37,032 nt of DNA, taken from NCBI RefSeq assembly GCF_900112265.1, contig NZ_FOLO01000051.1, forward strand, positions 4,365-41,396. Reading direction: 5' to 3'. The DNA comes from Pseudoalteromonas denitrificans DSM 6059 (GTDB taxonomy: Bacteria; Pseudomonadota; Gammaproteobacteria; Enterobacterales; Alteromonadaceae). This document shows, in pieces, positions 1-8,890 of this stretch. A program made the translations under genes and the position numbers. The first letter of the stretch is position 1, and every line of letters begins with the position of its first letter. The notes below the pieces were generated by a model. It saw only the letters and a list, made by a program, of their open reading frames with translations, did no database searches and was not told where the DNA came from.

Positions 1-2
1 TC

Positions 3-1097
3 TTCCCACTCTACGACTGTACCTAAACGCTCTCCTTCTTCACCAAACACGGGTGTCGCAATCAAGCCAAAGGTCATTTCTCCTAATTCAAGGTCTGTGT
101 TATAGACATCTTTTAATTTATCTAACATGCCCCTTTGATGCGCTGGATTTTTGTGGAAGTCATCTACACAAGTGCCAATAAGCTTATCAACATTAAAGTT
201 TGGGAGTAGTGCGCGAAGCTGGTTTTCTCTATTTCTAAGCATTCCTTTAACTGCATCATTAATATAAACAATATTTAAATCCGCATCTGCCATCATTACA
301 TTTGCCTGACACACTTGTAGTGCATTAGATGTTCGGGCATTTTCATTGGCGATATCAGCAGTAGCTTTTTCTGCCTCTAAACGTTCTGTCATGTCATCCC
401 ATTCCACAACAGTGCCCAAACGATTACCACTTTCATCAAATAATGGTGATGCGATTAAACCAAATGTTAAATCGCCTAACTCCAACTTAGTGCTATAAGG
501 TTGTCTTAATGATTGTAATAAAGAACGTTGATGATTAGGGTTTTTATGAAAAACATCTATATTTGTGCCAATTAAGGTAGCCACATTAAAATTAGGTAAA
601 AGCGTACGTAAGGTCGCTTCATTTTTTTGTAACATTGAACGCACTGAGTCATTAACATAAGTGATATTGCAATCGGCATCGGCCATCATCACATTTGCCT
701 GACATACGTCTAAAGCCTTAAGCCTAGAGATATCGAGTTTATCAGGCGCTACCTCTTCGGGTACTTCAACTTCAAGGGTGAATAAACCACTTATATTTCT
801 AAAAAATGCAGGGTAGGCATCTTGATTTAAGTTATCAAAACCATATTGATCATTGTCTTTAAGATAAGGTAAGCTAGACTCGACTAAATCTAATTTAGCA
901 GCTACTAAATCTATAGATTGATGCAAATAAAACAAAGCACCACCTGTTGCCAAAGCAAATATAAAAATGGCCATCATGGTTTGTTGTTCAAAGGTCACAC
1001 CCGCAATTTGCAGGCTTATAATAAATGATATCAGAATAACCACAGCTACTATTAGCAACTTATTCACGAGTTTAGCTCTTACACTGACTGTTTCCAT
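3..1097 (-). CDS. Methyl-accepting chemotaxis protein, N-terminal part with two PAS repeats (cut by window edge)
   Basis: The frame opens at ATG 1097 after a strong AAGGGGG ribosome site and stays open to the left edge, giving 365 visible codons. Residues about 12-32 and 38-55 are hydrophobic, so the N terminus is membrane-bound with almost no periplasmic part. Two PAS-like segments follow, each starting near CQANVMMADAD and ending near LGTVVEW. They repeat with a period of exactly 131 residues (393 nt). The signalling domain is not visible and would lie beyond the edge. Assignment as a chemoreceptor is inferred from architecture and from its place directly downstream of cheW and cheA. PAS repeats of this kind usually bind heme, flavin or small ligands, but no cofactor motif is evident. 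A PAS protein of another class remains possible. Confidence 0.75.
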   Translation of the reverse strand, partial: METVSVRAKLVNKLLIVAVVILISFIISLQIAGVTFEQQTMMAIFIFALATGGALFYLHQSIDLVAAKLDLVESSLPYLKDNDQYGFDNLNQDAYPAFFRNISGLFTLEVEVPEEVAPDKLDISRLKALDVCQANVMMADADCNITYVNDSVRSMLQKNEATLRTLLPNFNVATLIGTNIDVFHKNPNHQRSLLQSLRQPYSTKLELGDLTFGLIASPLFDESGNRLGTVVEWDDMTERLEAEKATADIANENARTSNALQVCQANVMMADADLNIVYINDAVKGMLRNRENQLRALLPNFNVDKLIGTCVDDFHKNPAHQRGMLDKLKDVYNTDLELGEMTFGLIATPVFGEEGERLGTVVEWE

Positions 1098-1158
1098 TTC
1101 GCCCCCTTGCGTAAGGAATTTCCTGACTTGATAGTTTTGATTTGAATTTACGACACAT

Positions 1159-1680
1159 TTAACCTGCTAATAGATCACTTTCTGTTTCTCTTAATAAATT
1201 TAAAACACGCTCTAAATGAAGCAGAACCACCATTTTCTCTCCTACATTCACTAAACCATGTACAAATTCTGAATTTTCACTTTTACTTATATCTGGCACA
1301 TCACGGGCTTGTTGCTGGCCTATGCTATAAACATCTGACACAGCATCAACTACTAGGCCCATAATTTTAGACCCTACTTTTAATTCAACTTTAACAACAA
1401 TGATCACTGTTAAAGGACCATATTTCACCGAAGTTAGGCCAAACCTTAACCGTAAATCTATGATAGGAACAATTGTGCCCCGCAAATTTATCGCCCCTTT
1501 TACAAATTCAGGGGCATTAGGAATGGCTGTTATTTCTTCCCAACCTCTTATTTCCTGAACGGTTAAAATATCTACGCCATATTCTTCTTCATCCATGATA
1601 AATGTTAGAAACTGCTGAACATTTTCTTCTTCTGAGTCTGGTGAATGCAGCTCATTTTGTACTTGTAGTGCTTGCTCCAT
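1159..1680 (-). CDS. cheW: Chemotaxis coupling protein CheW
   Basis: CheW is the cytoplasmic adaptor that joins chemoreceptors to the CheA kinase in the signalling array. The protein carries the usual CheW landmarks: FLTFIMDEEEYGVDIL, VQEIRGWEEITAIPNAPEFV, the GAINLRGTIVPIIDLR segment and GLVVDAVSDV. I place the start at ATG 1680 (173 residues) because GAGGGT sits 7 nt upstream. A longer frame from ATG 1719 (186 residues) has no clear ribosome site. It lies between cheA and the PAS receptor gene in the same direction, with 94 nt to cheA and about 60 nt to the receptor, so co-transcription is likely. Family assignment is secure; the exact start is less so. Confidence 0.93.
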   Translation of the reverse strand: MEQALQVQNELHSPDSEEENVQQFLTFIMDEEEYGVDILTVQEIRGWEEITAIPNAPEFVKGAINLRGTIVPIIDLRLRFGLTSVKYGPLTVIIVVKVELKVGSKIMGLVVDAVSDVYSIGQQQARDVPDISKSENSEFVHGLVNVGEKMVVLLHLERVLNLLRETESDLLAG

Positions 1681-1774
1681 CTGATCTACCCTCAGCATAA
1701 ATTTTTTGCTATTTAACATTCATAAATTGATGTGGCTCTTCACCCACATAGTTTTGGGTTTTCTTATAAAGTGC

Positions 1775-3847
1775 TTAGCTCATTTCAAACATCGCATTAT
1801 CAATTGCGAGTTTTTGACTACCCGCTTTTTTTAATCCGGCAAGCTTAATTAACCCACTAATATCTACAATCAGTGATACCCGCCCATCGCCCAATATGGT
1901 TGCCCCGGATACACCATCTACTTTTTGGTAGTTTGCTTCTAAACTTTTAATGACCACTTGCTGTTGTGCTAATAAGTCATCTACTAATAAACCCACTTTC
2001 TGATTATCGCTTTCAACAATTACCAGCAGGCCTTTGTCTAACTCTTCTATGGCACCCGTATGATTAAATATTTGAAACAAGCGTAATATTGGTATGTATT
2101 CATCTCTCAACCTCAGTACATCAACTCCGCCACCAACACAATTAACTTGTTTCAAATCAAGTTGTAAAGATTCAACAATTGAAATTAAAGGAATGATATA
2201 GGTATGCTTTCCGAGTGTAACAAGTTGACCATCGAGTATGGCTAAAGTGAGGGGTAAACGTATGGTGAAGGTTGAGCCTATGCCGCGCTCAGAGGTGACA
2301 TCTATGGAACCATTTAATGCATGAATATTACGTTTAACCACATCCATACCAACACCACGACCAGATAAGTCACTTACCGCATCGGCGGTAGAAAAACCAG
2401 GCATGAAAATCAGTTCATTTATTTCATCATCCGATAAATTGTCGTTTTCATTAATTAAACCTTTTTCAATCGCTTTAGATTTAATTTTATCGGTATTTAA
2501 GCCATTTCCATCGTCCATGATTTCAATCACAATATTGCCACCTTGGTGAAATGCATTCAGTGTGACAATTCCGGCTTCTTTTTTACCCGCCTCTAGTCTG
2601 TGCTCTGGTGTTTCTAAACCATGATCTAAAGAGTTCCGAACCAAGTGCACCATAGGATCTGAAATCTTTTCCATCACAGTTTTGTCTAACTCGGTTGTTT
2701 CACCTATGAGTTTTAATTCAACTTCTTTACCTAATTTTTGTGATATATCACGTACTAAACGTGGAAAGCGACTAAATACAAAGCTTATGGGCATCATACG
2801 AATACGCATCACACTTTCTTGCATATCTCTTGTATTATGCGCAAGTTGTGCCAAGCCTTCTTTGAGTGCCATTTGTTTATTTTCATTCATATCCCCCTCA
2901 CCAAGTTGGGTTAACATAGCTTGAGTGATCACTAACTCACCAACCATATTAATTAAGGAGTCAACTTTATCGATCCCGACTCTAATAGAGGTTGATTCAG
3001 TATTCGCTTTTGCTGGGGGTTTTTTAACGGTTTGTTCTTTAACTTCGTCATTTGGCGTAATTTGTGCTGATGTAGTTGTCTCTGACACTTCTGCTTCTTG
3101 CTCTACTGGTTGCTCAGATTCAGGTTCATCAGAAAATAATCCGCCACATAAGGTCACTTCTATTTTTGCATCATCTTCAACCCATTCAAAAATTTCTTTA
3201 ATTTTGTTTTCATCTTCACGGGTTTCTACAAAAAATGACCAGGCTAAATAACACTCATCGGGCTGCATATCGTGAATATCTGGCAAATCAGATAAATCAG
3301 ATGTTACCGAGCACTCTCCTAAATCTGTGAGTTCACTAATCAAATATAAAGGTTCATTGCCTGTTTTAAACAAATGATGTAATGGTTTAAAATCAACTTG
3401 AAAAGTATCTAATGACTTCGTATTTACGGCTTGTGACTCAGCTGGCTCTGCTGTATGTGGAATATTTAATATCGTTTCAAATTCTGCTTTAAGTGTATTT
3501 GATTCCGTTAAATCAGGCTCCTGCTCTGACTGTAATGCTCCAAGCATAGCTCTTAAGCAATCAACTGCCTTTAATAATAAATTGACATGATTGGTCTCAA
3601 GCGCACGTTCGCCATTTCTAATTTGATCTAATAGCGTTTCTAATACATGGGTAAAATCAGCAACAGAGTTAAAACCAAAAGTACCACTGCCCCCCTTAAT
3701 TGAATGGGCAGCCCGAAAAATAGTATTGATAGTTTCTGAGTCAAGATCTCCTGGTTCTAAGTTAAGTAACTCAGCTTCCATAGCATCTAAGCCTTCAAAG
3801 CTTTCTTCAAAAAACACTTCAAAAAACTGACTAAGATCAATACTCAT
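1775..3847 (-). CDS. cheA: Chemotaxis sensor histidine kinase CheA
   Basis: CheA autophosphorylates under receptor control and passes phosphate to CheY and CheB. The 690 residues show an HPt domain with phospho-acceptor His48 in AAHSIKGGSGTFGF, and a middle domain about 148-233. An acidic linker follows, then the P3 dimerisation helices (about 288-350). The P4 ATPase has an N box at 402-411 (LVRNSLDHGL), DDGNGL at 445-450 and GRGVGMDVV at 496-504. The P5 CheW-like domain starts near 535. All catalytic motifs are intact. The middle domain (PLHHLFKTGNEPLYLISEL) is not the E. coli P2 type but resembles the segment of many non-enteric CheA proteins. GGGAGG precedes the ATG by 5 nt. It follows cheY by 24 nt, so they are one operon. 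Confidence 0.96.
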   Translation of the reverse strand: MSIDLSQFFEVFFEESFEGLDAMEAELLNLEPGDLDSETINTIFRAAHSIKGGSGTFGFNSVADFTHVLETLLDQIRNGERALETNHVNLLLKAVDCLRAMLGALQSEQEPDLTESNTLKAEFETILNIPHTAEPAESQAVNTKSLDTFQVDFKPLHHLFKTGNEPLYLISELTDLGECSVTSDLSDLPDIHDMQPDECYLAWSFFVETREDENKIKEIFEWVEDDAKIEVTLCGGLFSDEPESEQPVEQEAEVSETTTSAQITPNDEVKEQTVKKPPAKANTESTSIRVGIDKVDSLINMVGELVITQAMLTQLGEGDMNENKQMALKEGLAQLAHNTRDMQESVMRIRMMPISFVFSRFPRLVRDISQKLGKEVELKLIGETTELDKTVMEKISDPMVHLVRNSLDHGLETPEHRLEAGKKEAGIVTLNAFHQGGNIVIEIMDDGNGLNTDKIKSKAIEKGLINENDNLSDDEINELIFMPGFSTADAVSDLSGRGVGMDVVKRNIHALNGSIDVTSERGIGSTFTIRLPLTLAILDGQLVTLGKHTYIIPLISIVESLQLDLKQVNCVGGGVDVLRLRDEYIPILRLFQIFNHTGAIEELDKGLLVIVESDNQKVGLLVDDLLAQQQVVIKSLEANYQKVDGVSGATILGDGRVSLIVDISGLIKLAGLKKAGSQKLAIDNAMFEMS

Positions 3848-3871
3848 AATAACCTCCCTATCATTTACTTT

Positions 3872-4234
3872 TTAACGGATCACTTTTTTAATCACGGCTA
3901 ATAGTTGTTCCGGATTAAATGGTTTCACTATCCAACCCGTTGCACCCGCAGCTTTACCTTCCGTTTTTTTATCTAACCCAGACTCAGTTGTTAGCATTAA
4001 CATAGGCGTAAATTTATACTCAGGAAGTGCTCTTAATTCTCTAATAAGTGTAATGCCATCCATCACCGGCATATTTACATCTGAAATGACAGCATCAAAA
4101 GTGCCTTGCTTGGCAATCCCTAAAGCTTCACTACCATCTTTAGCATCTGTTACATCAAAGCCTGCTTTTTTTAGGGTGAAACTAACCATTTGTCTCATAG
4201 ATGCAGAGTCATCCACAGCCAAGATTTTTTTCAT
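3872..4234 (-). CDS. cheY: Chemotaxis response regulator CheY
   Basis: Single-domain receiver of 120 residues that, once phosphorylated by CheA, acts on the flagellar motor or another output. Visible residues are the acidic pair Asp8/Asp9, phospho-acceptor Asp52 in AVISDVNMPVMDG, Thr82/Thr83 in MLTTESG and Lys104 in VKPF. This is the full receiver set with no output domain. AGAGGT precedes the ATG by 4 nt. Its place between the STAS gene (12 nt) and cheA (24 nt) makes CheA the obvious kinase. Whether it targets the flagellar switch or an alternative output cannot be told from the sequence. Confidence 0.93.
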   Translation of the reverse strand: MKKILAVDDSASMRQMVSFTLKKAGFDVTDAKDGSEALGIAKQGTFDAVISDVNMPVMDGITLIRELRALPEYKFTPMLMLTTESGLDKKTEGKAAGATGWIVKPFNPEQLLAVIKKVIR

Positions 4235-4246
4235 AATGACCTCTTA

Positions 4247-4516
4247 TTATGCTTGTTCAATTTCCAAAAAAGTTAATACCCCAAGTGTTTTTGCTGAGGC
4301 TATCAGAGCATCGCTTTTGCCATGCCATTGAATTTTATGTTCCGTAGAGTGTAGGTGTTTTTGTAAGGCACATAACAGCTGGATAGATGCTGTGTCTGCT
4401 TGTATTACTTGATTGATATCTATCTCTATATCATCACCCTCTTCAAGCAATGCAATAAAACTTTGATATAGTGTGGAGATGTTGTTTATTATTAGCTCTT
4501 CTGGCAACTGAAACAT
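4247..4516 (-). CDS. STAS-domain protein, chemotaxis-linked
   Basis: An 89-residue protein made of one STAS domain, the fold of anti-sigma-factor antagonists and of small STAS regulators found in Che gene clusters. The phosphorylation-loop position reads VIQADTASIQLL (Asp41-Thr42-Ala43-Ser44), so a phosphorylatable Thr or Ser is present. It is the first gene of the STAS-cheY-cheA-cheW-receptor unit and has no clear ribosome site. Its role in the cluster is unknown; by analogy it may modulate array assembly or kinase output, but that is inference. No anti-sigma kinase of the RsbW type is seen nearby. Confidence 0.8.
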   Translation of the reverse strand: MFQLPEELIINNISTLYQSFIALLEEGDDIEIDINQVIQADTASIQLLCALQKHLHSTEHKIQWHGKSDALIASAKTLGVLTFLEIEQA

Positions 4517-4837
4517 TGATGTTCAATCCTTGTTTATCTTTAGTTAAAAGCTTAGACGCAGATCTTTAATTTGCCACAAAAAATTGATAATTTATTAAAT
4601 TTAATAGAAATATTGGGAATAGTTTTTATTTACAAATGAATTTTACAAGAATTAAATTGTATTGAGAAAATATGAGAACAAAGCGGTCCCGAAGATATTT
4701 ATTCAATTGTATAATGAAGCAATATAAAGCTACTTTAGTATAGCCCTATATCAATATTTGCAAGCATAATGTTCATTAAAGTCACACAAAAATTGCTTAT
4801 ATTATTTGTGTGACACGATTGATGTCAAACAAGCCTC
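4517..4837. other. Intergenic region between the che and heme/oxidase operons
   Basis: About 320 AT-rich bases without a convincing gene on either strand. It must hold the promoter of the minus-strand che operon and the end of the minus-strand sco transcript. The only clear structure is the perfect inverted repeat at 4781-4814, listed separately. Confidence 0.6.
4781..4814 (-). terminator. Perfect 10-bp inverted repeat downstream of the Sco gene
   Basis: GTCACACAAA (4781-4790) and TTTGTGTGAC (4805-4814) are exact reverse complements with a 14-nt loop, 24 bp past the end of the Sco gene. Only three T residues follow on the minus strand. It may be a weak intrinsic terminator of the ctaA-ctaB-sco transcript or a protein-binding palindrome. 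Confidence 0.45.
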
Positions 4838-5443
4838 TTAATAAAAATCGGCAATGAGTTTGAAGTCTGATATTAATTGCTTGGTATTAATAAGAGGAGG
4901 TTGACCTTGAATAAACTCAGGTTTAAAAATCGCTCTTAATTTACCTTTACCATCAACTAAGGCAATTGAAGCACTATGATCAACACTATACTCATCATCA
5001 GCTTGTCCTGAGGTTATCGCATAAATTAAACCTAAATCCCTTACAAAAGGAAATAACTCAGCATGAGGGCCTGTCGCCCCGATAAAATCAGGGTTAAAAT
5101 ATTCGATATACTGTTTTCGTTTTTCAACCAAGTCTCGTGCAGGATCAACCGAAACAAACCATACTTTTAATGCATATTGTTTAGAAAGTTCCTGATACGC
5201 CTGATTAAGTTTAGCCAAAGTTAAAGGGCAAATATCAGGGCAATGGGTATAACCTAAAAATAATAAGTTCCATTGACCTTGTAATGTTTCATTTGTTATT
5301 TTTTTTGCGTTTTGATCTTCTAAAACAAATGGCTTTAACTCTCTCGCTTGTGCATATACCAAAGCTTTTGTTTCGGGTGGGTATATTTCAAAACATCCTG
5401 TTGAAATACAACCCAGTAGTAAAATAAATAATGCTCTGATCAT
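4838..5443 (-). CDS. SCO1/SenC/PrrC-family copper chaperone
   Basis: SCO proteins deliver copper to, or reduce cysteines of, the CuA site of cytochrome oxidase subunit II, on the outer face of the membrane. The 201 residues show the thioredoxin-like SCO core: Cys68 and Cys72 in THCPDICPLTL (CxxxC) and the copper-ligand His156 in VDHSAS. The first 17 residues are hydrophobic and end at a cysteine (STGC), so the protein is probably a lipoprotein or a membrane-anchored periplasmic protein. Its start overlaps the ctaB stop by 4 nt, so translation is coupled. It ends the oxidase assembly cluster. Function is well supported by residues and neighbours. Confidence 0.92.
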   Translation of the reverse strand: MIRALFILLLGCISTGCFEIYPPETKALVYAQARELKPFVLEDQNAKKITNETLQGQWNLLFLGYTHCPDICPLTLAKLNQAYQELSKQYALKVWFVSVDPARDLVEKRKQYIEYFNPDFIGATGPHAELFPFVRDLGLIYAITSGQADDEYSVDHSASIALVDGKGKLRAIFKPEFIQGQPPLINTKQLISDFKLIADFY

Positions 5444-6363
5444 AATATGTTATACGCAATAATTGCTTTATCGATGAATAATGCGATAAAGAGTAACATT
5501 AAATGAATAATAGAAAACTTAAATAAGTCCATTGCAGAATCACAATTACCAGATAGTTTTAACTTCGTCGCTTTATATAGAAAAATACCATTTAAAATCA
5601 TCGCCGACACTAAATAAAAATGACCTGACATACCAATTAAATATGGCACTATACATACTAAGGTAAGTAATAAGCTATACAATAAAACACAGGTTTTACT
5701 AAACGCAACACCGTGTGTAACAGGTAACATAGGTATTTTTGCTTTTTTATAATCTTCTCTTCTATGAATTGCAAGCGCCCAAAAATGCGGCGGAGTCCAA
5801 GTAAATATAATCATCACTAAAAGCCAAGGCTCAGCTGCTAATTGATTTGTTTCAGATACCCAGCCTAATAAGGGTGGCATGGCACCGGCTAAACCACCTA
5901 TCACTATATTTTGTGGCGTAGCACGTTTGAGGTATAAAGTATAAATAAAAGCATAACCCACTAATGCAAATAAAGTGAGCTCTGCTGTTAACCAATTTGC
6001 TGAATACACTAATAAAACAAAACCAGTCACTGCTATAGAAGCTGAAAATACCAAAGCTTGGGTACGTGATACCCGACCTTTAACGACAGGTCTATTTTTT
6101 GTGCGTGCCATTTTTGCATCAATTTCATGATCTACAATATGATTAATGACAGCTGCACTGCTTGCTAATAGCCCTATGCCAAGCAAGCTAAAACCTTGCA
6201 AAATAAAACTACGCCCCATATCTGGTGCTAAAGCTAGCCCCACCAGCGCAGTTAATACTAATAACGCCACAACTTTAATTTTACATAACTCTAAATAATC
6301 TTTTATGCTTGCTGCTCTTGTGACAGATGCTCTATATTTTTTTTGTATTAATGTATTTTCCAT
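5440..6363 (-). CDS. ctaB: Protoheme IX farnesyltransferase (heme O synthase)
   Basis: Membrane prenyltransferase that adds a farnesyl group to heme B to make heme O, the precursor of heme A used by the oxidase encoded upstream. The 307-residue protein has the UbiA-type NxxxDxxxD motif at Asn74, Asp78 and Asp82 (NHIVDHEID), followed by MARTKNRPVVKGR. The second conserved loop is TWTPPHFWALAIHRREDY. Eight to nine hydrophobic segments are visible. TAGGAGT stands 6 nt before the ATG. It follows ctaA by 46 nt and overlaps the Sco gene by 4 nt. Also named cyoE in bo3-type clusters; ctaB fits the context here. Confidence 0.95.
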   Translation of the reverse strand: MENTLIQKKYRASVTRAASIKDYLELCKIKVVALLVLTALVGLALAPDMGRSFILQGFSLLGIGLLASSAAVINHIVDHEIDAKMARTKNRPVVKGRVSRTQALVFSASIAVTGFVLLVYSANWLTAELTLFALVGYAFIYTLYLKRATPQNIVIGGLAGAMPPLLGWVSETNQLAAEPWLLVMIIFTWTPPHFWALAIHRREDYKKAKIPMLPVTHGVAFSKTCVLLYSLLLTLVCIVPYLIGMSGHFYLVSAMILNGIFLYKATKLKLSGNCDSAMDLFKFSIIHLMLLFIALFIDKAIIAYNIL

Positions 6364-6409
6364 TTTGTGACTCCTAAAAATTAGGGACTGATTATTATTA
6401 TATTTTTAA

Positions 6410-7471
6410 TTAAACCTTAACGAGGGTTGCTTTTACCTTATGTATGTAAAAACTAAGCCTGACTAAGCTCAGTAATAACATTGCCGCCATTAAATTATGA
6501 GCAAGAGCTATGCTGATTGGGAATTGCCAATAGACTAAAATGCCACCTAATAAAATTTGACAAATAACAGCACCAACAACTAATAAAGCACTGTTTTTAA
6601 TAACTTTGCATCGCGACTGCCAAAAAATGCGCAAAGCAACAACTAAAATAACCGTTGCTGTGATCATGGCCCAAAACCTATGCACTAAATGAATTGACTG
6701 GCGCGCCTCAGAAGACAAAACACCATACTCATAATTGCTAGATGCAGCAGGTAATTGAAATACATCTAAAAATGAGAATGTTTGTTGCCAATCACCTGAA
6801 CACAAAGGTAAACCTGAACAATGCGGTGCGGCATAATTTGCAGCAAGCCAACCACCTAATGCGATTTGAATTGATAATACAATTAAGGCCACTAAACACC
6901 ATGAGAAATACCCTATAACATTAGTATCTTCACTTGTAATAGGCTGGTGCTTAATTCGCAAATAAAGCAAATAAGACAAGCTTAAAATAGCAAAGCCTCC
7001 CAGTAAGTGACCCATTACAATTAAAGGTTGCAACGCCATCGTGACAGTTAACATGCCTAATACGGCTTGAAATATTACGAGCACAACTAAAAATACAGGT
7101 AATTTTACAGGCGTAATATCATTGAGTTTTGGCCTTTTTATTGCCTGAGTCTTAAAACGATAAATTGAATAGATCATGATGCTTAATAACATGAGTCCTA
7201 ATGAACCAGCAAAATATCTATGGATCATTTCTTTCCATGCTTTTTGCGATTCAATAACGGCACCTGGAAAGTTTTGCTCAACGGTTGAAATATCATCGAT
7301 ATGCTTAGGCACAGTTAAAAAACCATAACAGCCAGGCCAGTCTGGACAACCAAGACCCGCATCACTTAACCGCGTATATGCTCCTAGGCCCACAACAACA
7401 ACGGCAAATAAGCAACTTAGTAACACTAAGGTTTGGTATTTATTATTCATGTACTGCTTTATTTTTTTCAT
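6410..7471 (-). CDS. ctaA: Heme A synthase
   Basis: COX15/CtaA-type membrane oxygenase that converts heme O to heme A. The 353 residues show TRLSDAGLGCPDWPGCYG at about 33-50 (Cys42 and Cys48 in the first outer loop), conserved His84 in EMIHRYFAG and the GHLLGGFAIL helix. The second-half equivalents HCSGLPLC, HLVHRFWAM and ALAHNLMAA are also present. These supply the heme-ligand histidines and paired cysteines of the two halves. AGGAA precedes the start. It lies upstream of ctaB in the same direction, so the two steps of heme A synthesis are encoded together. Family and function are secure. Confidence 0.95.
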   Translation of the reverse strand: MKKIKQYMNNKYQTLVLLSCLFAVVVVGLGAYTRLSDAGLGCPDWPGCYGFLTVPKHIDDISTVEQNFPGAVIESQKAWKEMIHRYFAGSLGLMLLSIMIYSIYRFKTQAIKRPKLNDITPVKLPVFLVVLVIFQAVLGMLTVTMALQPLIVMGHLLGGFAILSLSYLLYLRIKHQPITSEDTNVIGYFSWCLVALIVLSIQIALGGWLAANYAAPHCSGLPLCSGDWQQTFSFLDVFQLPAASSNYEYGVLSSEARQSIHLVHRFWAMITATVILVVALRIFWQSRCKVIKNSALLVVGAVICQILLGGILVYWQFPISIALAHNLMAAMLLLSLVRLSFYIHKVKATLVKV

Positions 7472-7579
7472 TTTTATTATTCCTTCAACAGCGATTTATT
7501 ATTTTTATTCTTTATTTAAGTTTTTAATCTCCTTTAAAATAAATTTAGTACAAGTTCGATTATTCTAAATTAAAGATAA

Positions 7580-8080
7580 TTATGAGTTTCGGGCGTAATT
7601 CAGTAACTTTTTCAGGTCTTTCATCAAACCTTTATTTGTTACTCTATTTGTTTGTATGTCTTGCACTACAGGGTAAGCCAATACAACCAGCCCCATATGA
7701 TCAATTAAATATAATGAATTTGACTTTAAGTGCTTGGCTGTATATTTATAATTTTTAAACTTTAGGTCTTTAGTACCTTGCTCACCTATCAAAACTAAAT
7801 CGACTTTGCCTTGGTTTTTCCCTAAAGCCAGGTATAAATTTTTAACTTCTTCTCTATGATTTAAACAGGCGGTGTTACATTCACCACCTTCAACTAGCCC
7901 AATAGACCACGCTTTTGGTTTTATTTCAGACCAGTGTTGTAACTTTATTTCTTCAGTTAAAAATTCCCCTTGATTGACGGTATTTGTAGGTATTAAGTTA
8001 AGCTTTAAGACAATATATGCCAAAACCAAAGGTACGATGAAACTGAATACAAATATGGATATTGTTTTTTTATTTGTCAT
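7580..8080 (-). CDS. Membrane-anchored thioredoxin-like protein of the oxidase cluster
   Basis: I place the start at ATG 8080 (166 residues), overlapping the SURF1 stop by 11 nt with GGAA just upstream. Starts further upstream run deep into SURF1 and look artificial. One membrane segment (about 7-25) is followed by a periplasmic domain. The segment WSIGLVEGGECNTACLNHRE contains a CxxxC pair (Cys68, Cys72), the same spacing as in SCO proteins. YLIDHMGLVVLAYP later resembles the late strand of thioredoxin-fold proteins. The SCO copper-ligand histidine is not evident. Proteins of this kind occur next to SURF1 in gammaproteobacterial cox loci. A role in copper or thiol handling for the oxidase is inferred. 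Confidence 0.8.
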   Translation of the reverse strand: MTNKKTISIFVFSFIVPLVLAYIVLKLNLIPTNTVNQGEFLTEEIKLQHWSEIKPKAWSIGLVEGGECNTACLNHREEVKNLYLALGKNQGKVDLVLIGEQGTKDLKFKNYKYTAKHLKSNSLYLIDHMGLVVLAYPVVQDIQTNRVTNKGLMKDLKKLLNYARNS

Positions 8081-8870
8081 TTTTTTTTCCATTATCAATT
8101 TGAGTGAATAACAACTCAGAGTTATGATTATATTGCTTATTTTTTTGAGCCGTTTTAGTCGCAAAAATAAAAACACACAAAGCTGAAAAACCAATTAATA
8201 ACCACTGTAATGCATAAGCCTGATGTTTTTCTGGGGGCATCACAACACTGTTATAATGGGGTTTTGCAAAGCCATAATTTTGTGTGGCATATGCCATAAA
8301 ATTAACGAACGAATGAGCACTTTGGTTTTCTTGCATTTTCAAATTTATAAATTGTATTAATTTAGGCCAACCCTGTGTGGCTTGCTCAGCGCCTTTAAGA
8401 TAAAACCCAGCTAATTCCCCTTGCTTTAATTGAACTAAAATACTCACCTGATGATCAGGTAGTTTAATATCAGGTAGTTGATTACGGTTTAACCCCTGTG
8501 CGACCCAACCAAAATTGACCAATAGTGCCTGCTGACTTTTGGTTGGAGTAAATGCTGCTATAACATCATAGCCAGGGCGACCATTGAGTGTTCTGTTATC
8601 TAATAACCAATAACGACTTGTTTGAATTGTTCCTGAAATTTCTAACTGTAACCCTGTCTTATTAAAATCAGATGGGAATGATTTTAAATCGCTCCAACCT
8701 AACACGCCATGGCGTTGCATTTCATTTAGGTAATTTAATCTTTTTTGTTTATTATCAGCTCTTTGCAATTGCCAATTTGCTAAAACAAAACACAAACACA
8801 CTACCATTATCACCACGATTAGTGATATAACTGAAAAATAATATTGTTTATTTCTTAAACTAATCAACAT
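8070..8870 (-). CDS. SURF1-family cytochrome oxidase biogenesis protein
   Basis: SURF1 proteins help insert heme A into oxidase subunit I. The 266-residue form from ATG 8870 has GGAA 6 nt upstream; a GTG two codons earlier is the alternative. The N-terminal membrane helix (about 13-32) leads into the family hallmark NWQLQRADNKQ. RYWLLDNRTLNGRPGYDV and LLVNFGWVAQG follow, and a second membrane helix lies near the C terminus (LLIGFSALCVFIFAT). It is divergent from the DUF2909 gene with only 20 bp between starts, and it overlaps the thioredoxin-like gene. The oxidase context makes the role secure. Confidence 0.92.
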   Translation of the reverse strand: MLISLRNKQYYFSVISLIVVIMVVCLCFVLANWQLQRADNKQKRLNYLNEMQRHGVLGWSDLKSFPSDFNKTGLQLEISGTIQTSRYWLLDNRTLNGRPGYDVIAAFTPTKSQQALLVNFGWVAQGLNRNQLPDIKLPDHQVSILVQLKQGELAGFYLKGAEQATQGWPKLIQFINLKMQENQSAHSFVNFMAYATQNYGFAKPHYNSVVMPPEKHQAYALQWLLIGFSALCVFIFATKTAQKNKQYNHNSELLFTQIDNGKKNDK

Positions 8871-8890
8871 AGACACTTCCGGAGAATAAG

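Noticed and set aside
8081..8194. N-terminal extension of the thioredoxin-like protein to 8194
   Set aside because: The extension lies inside the SURF1 gene, has no ribosome site and breaks the usual start just before the membrane helix.
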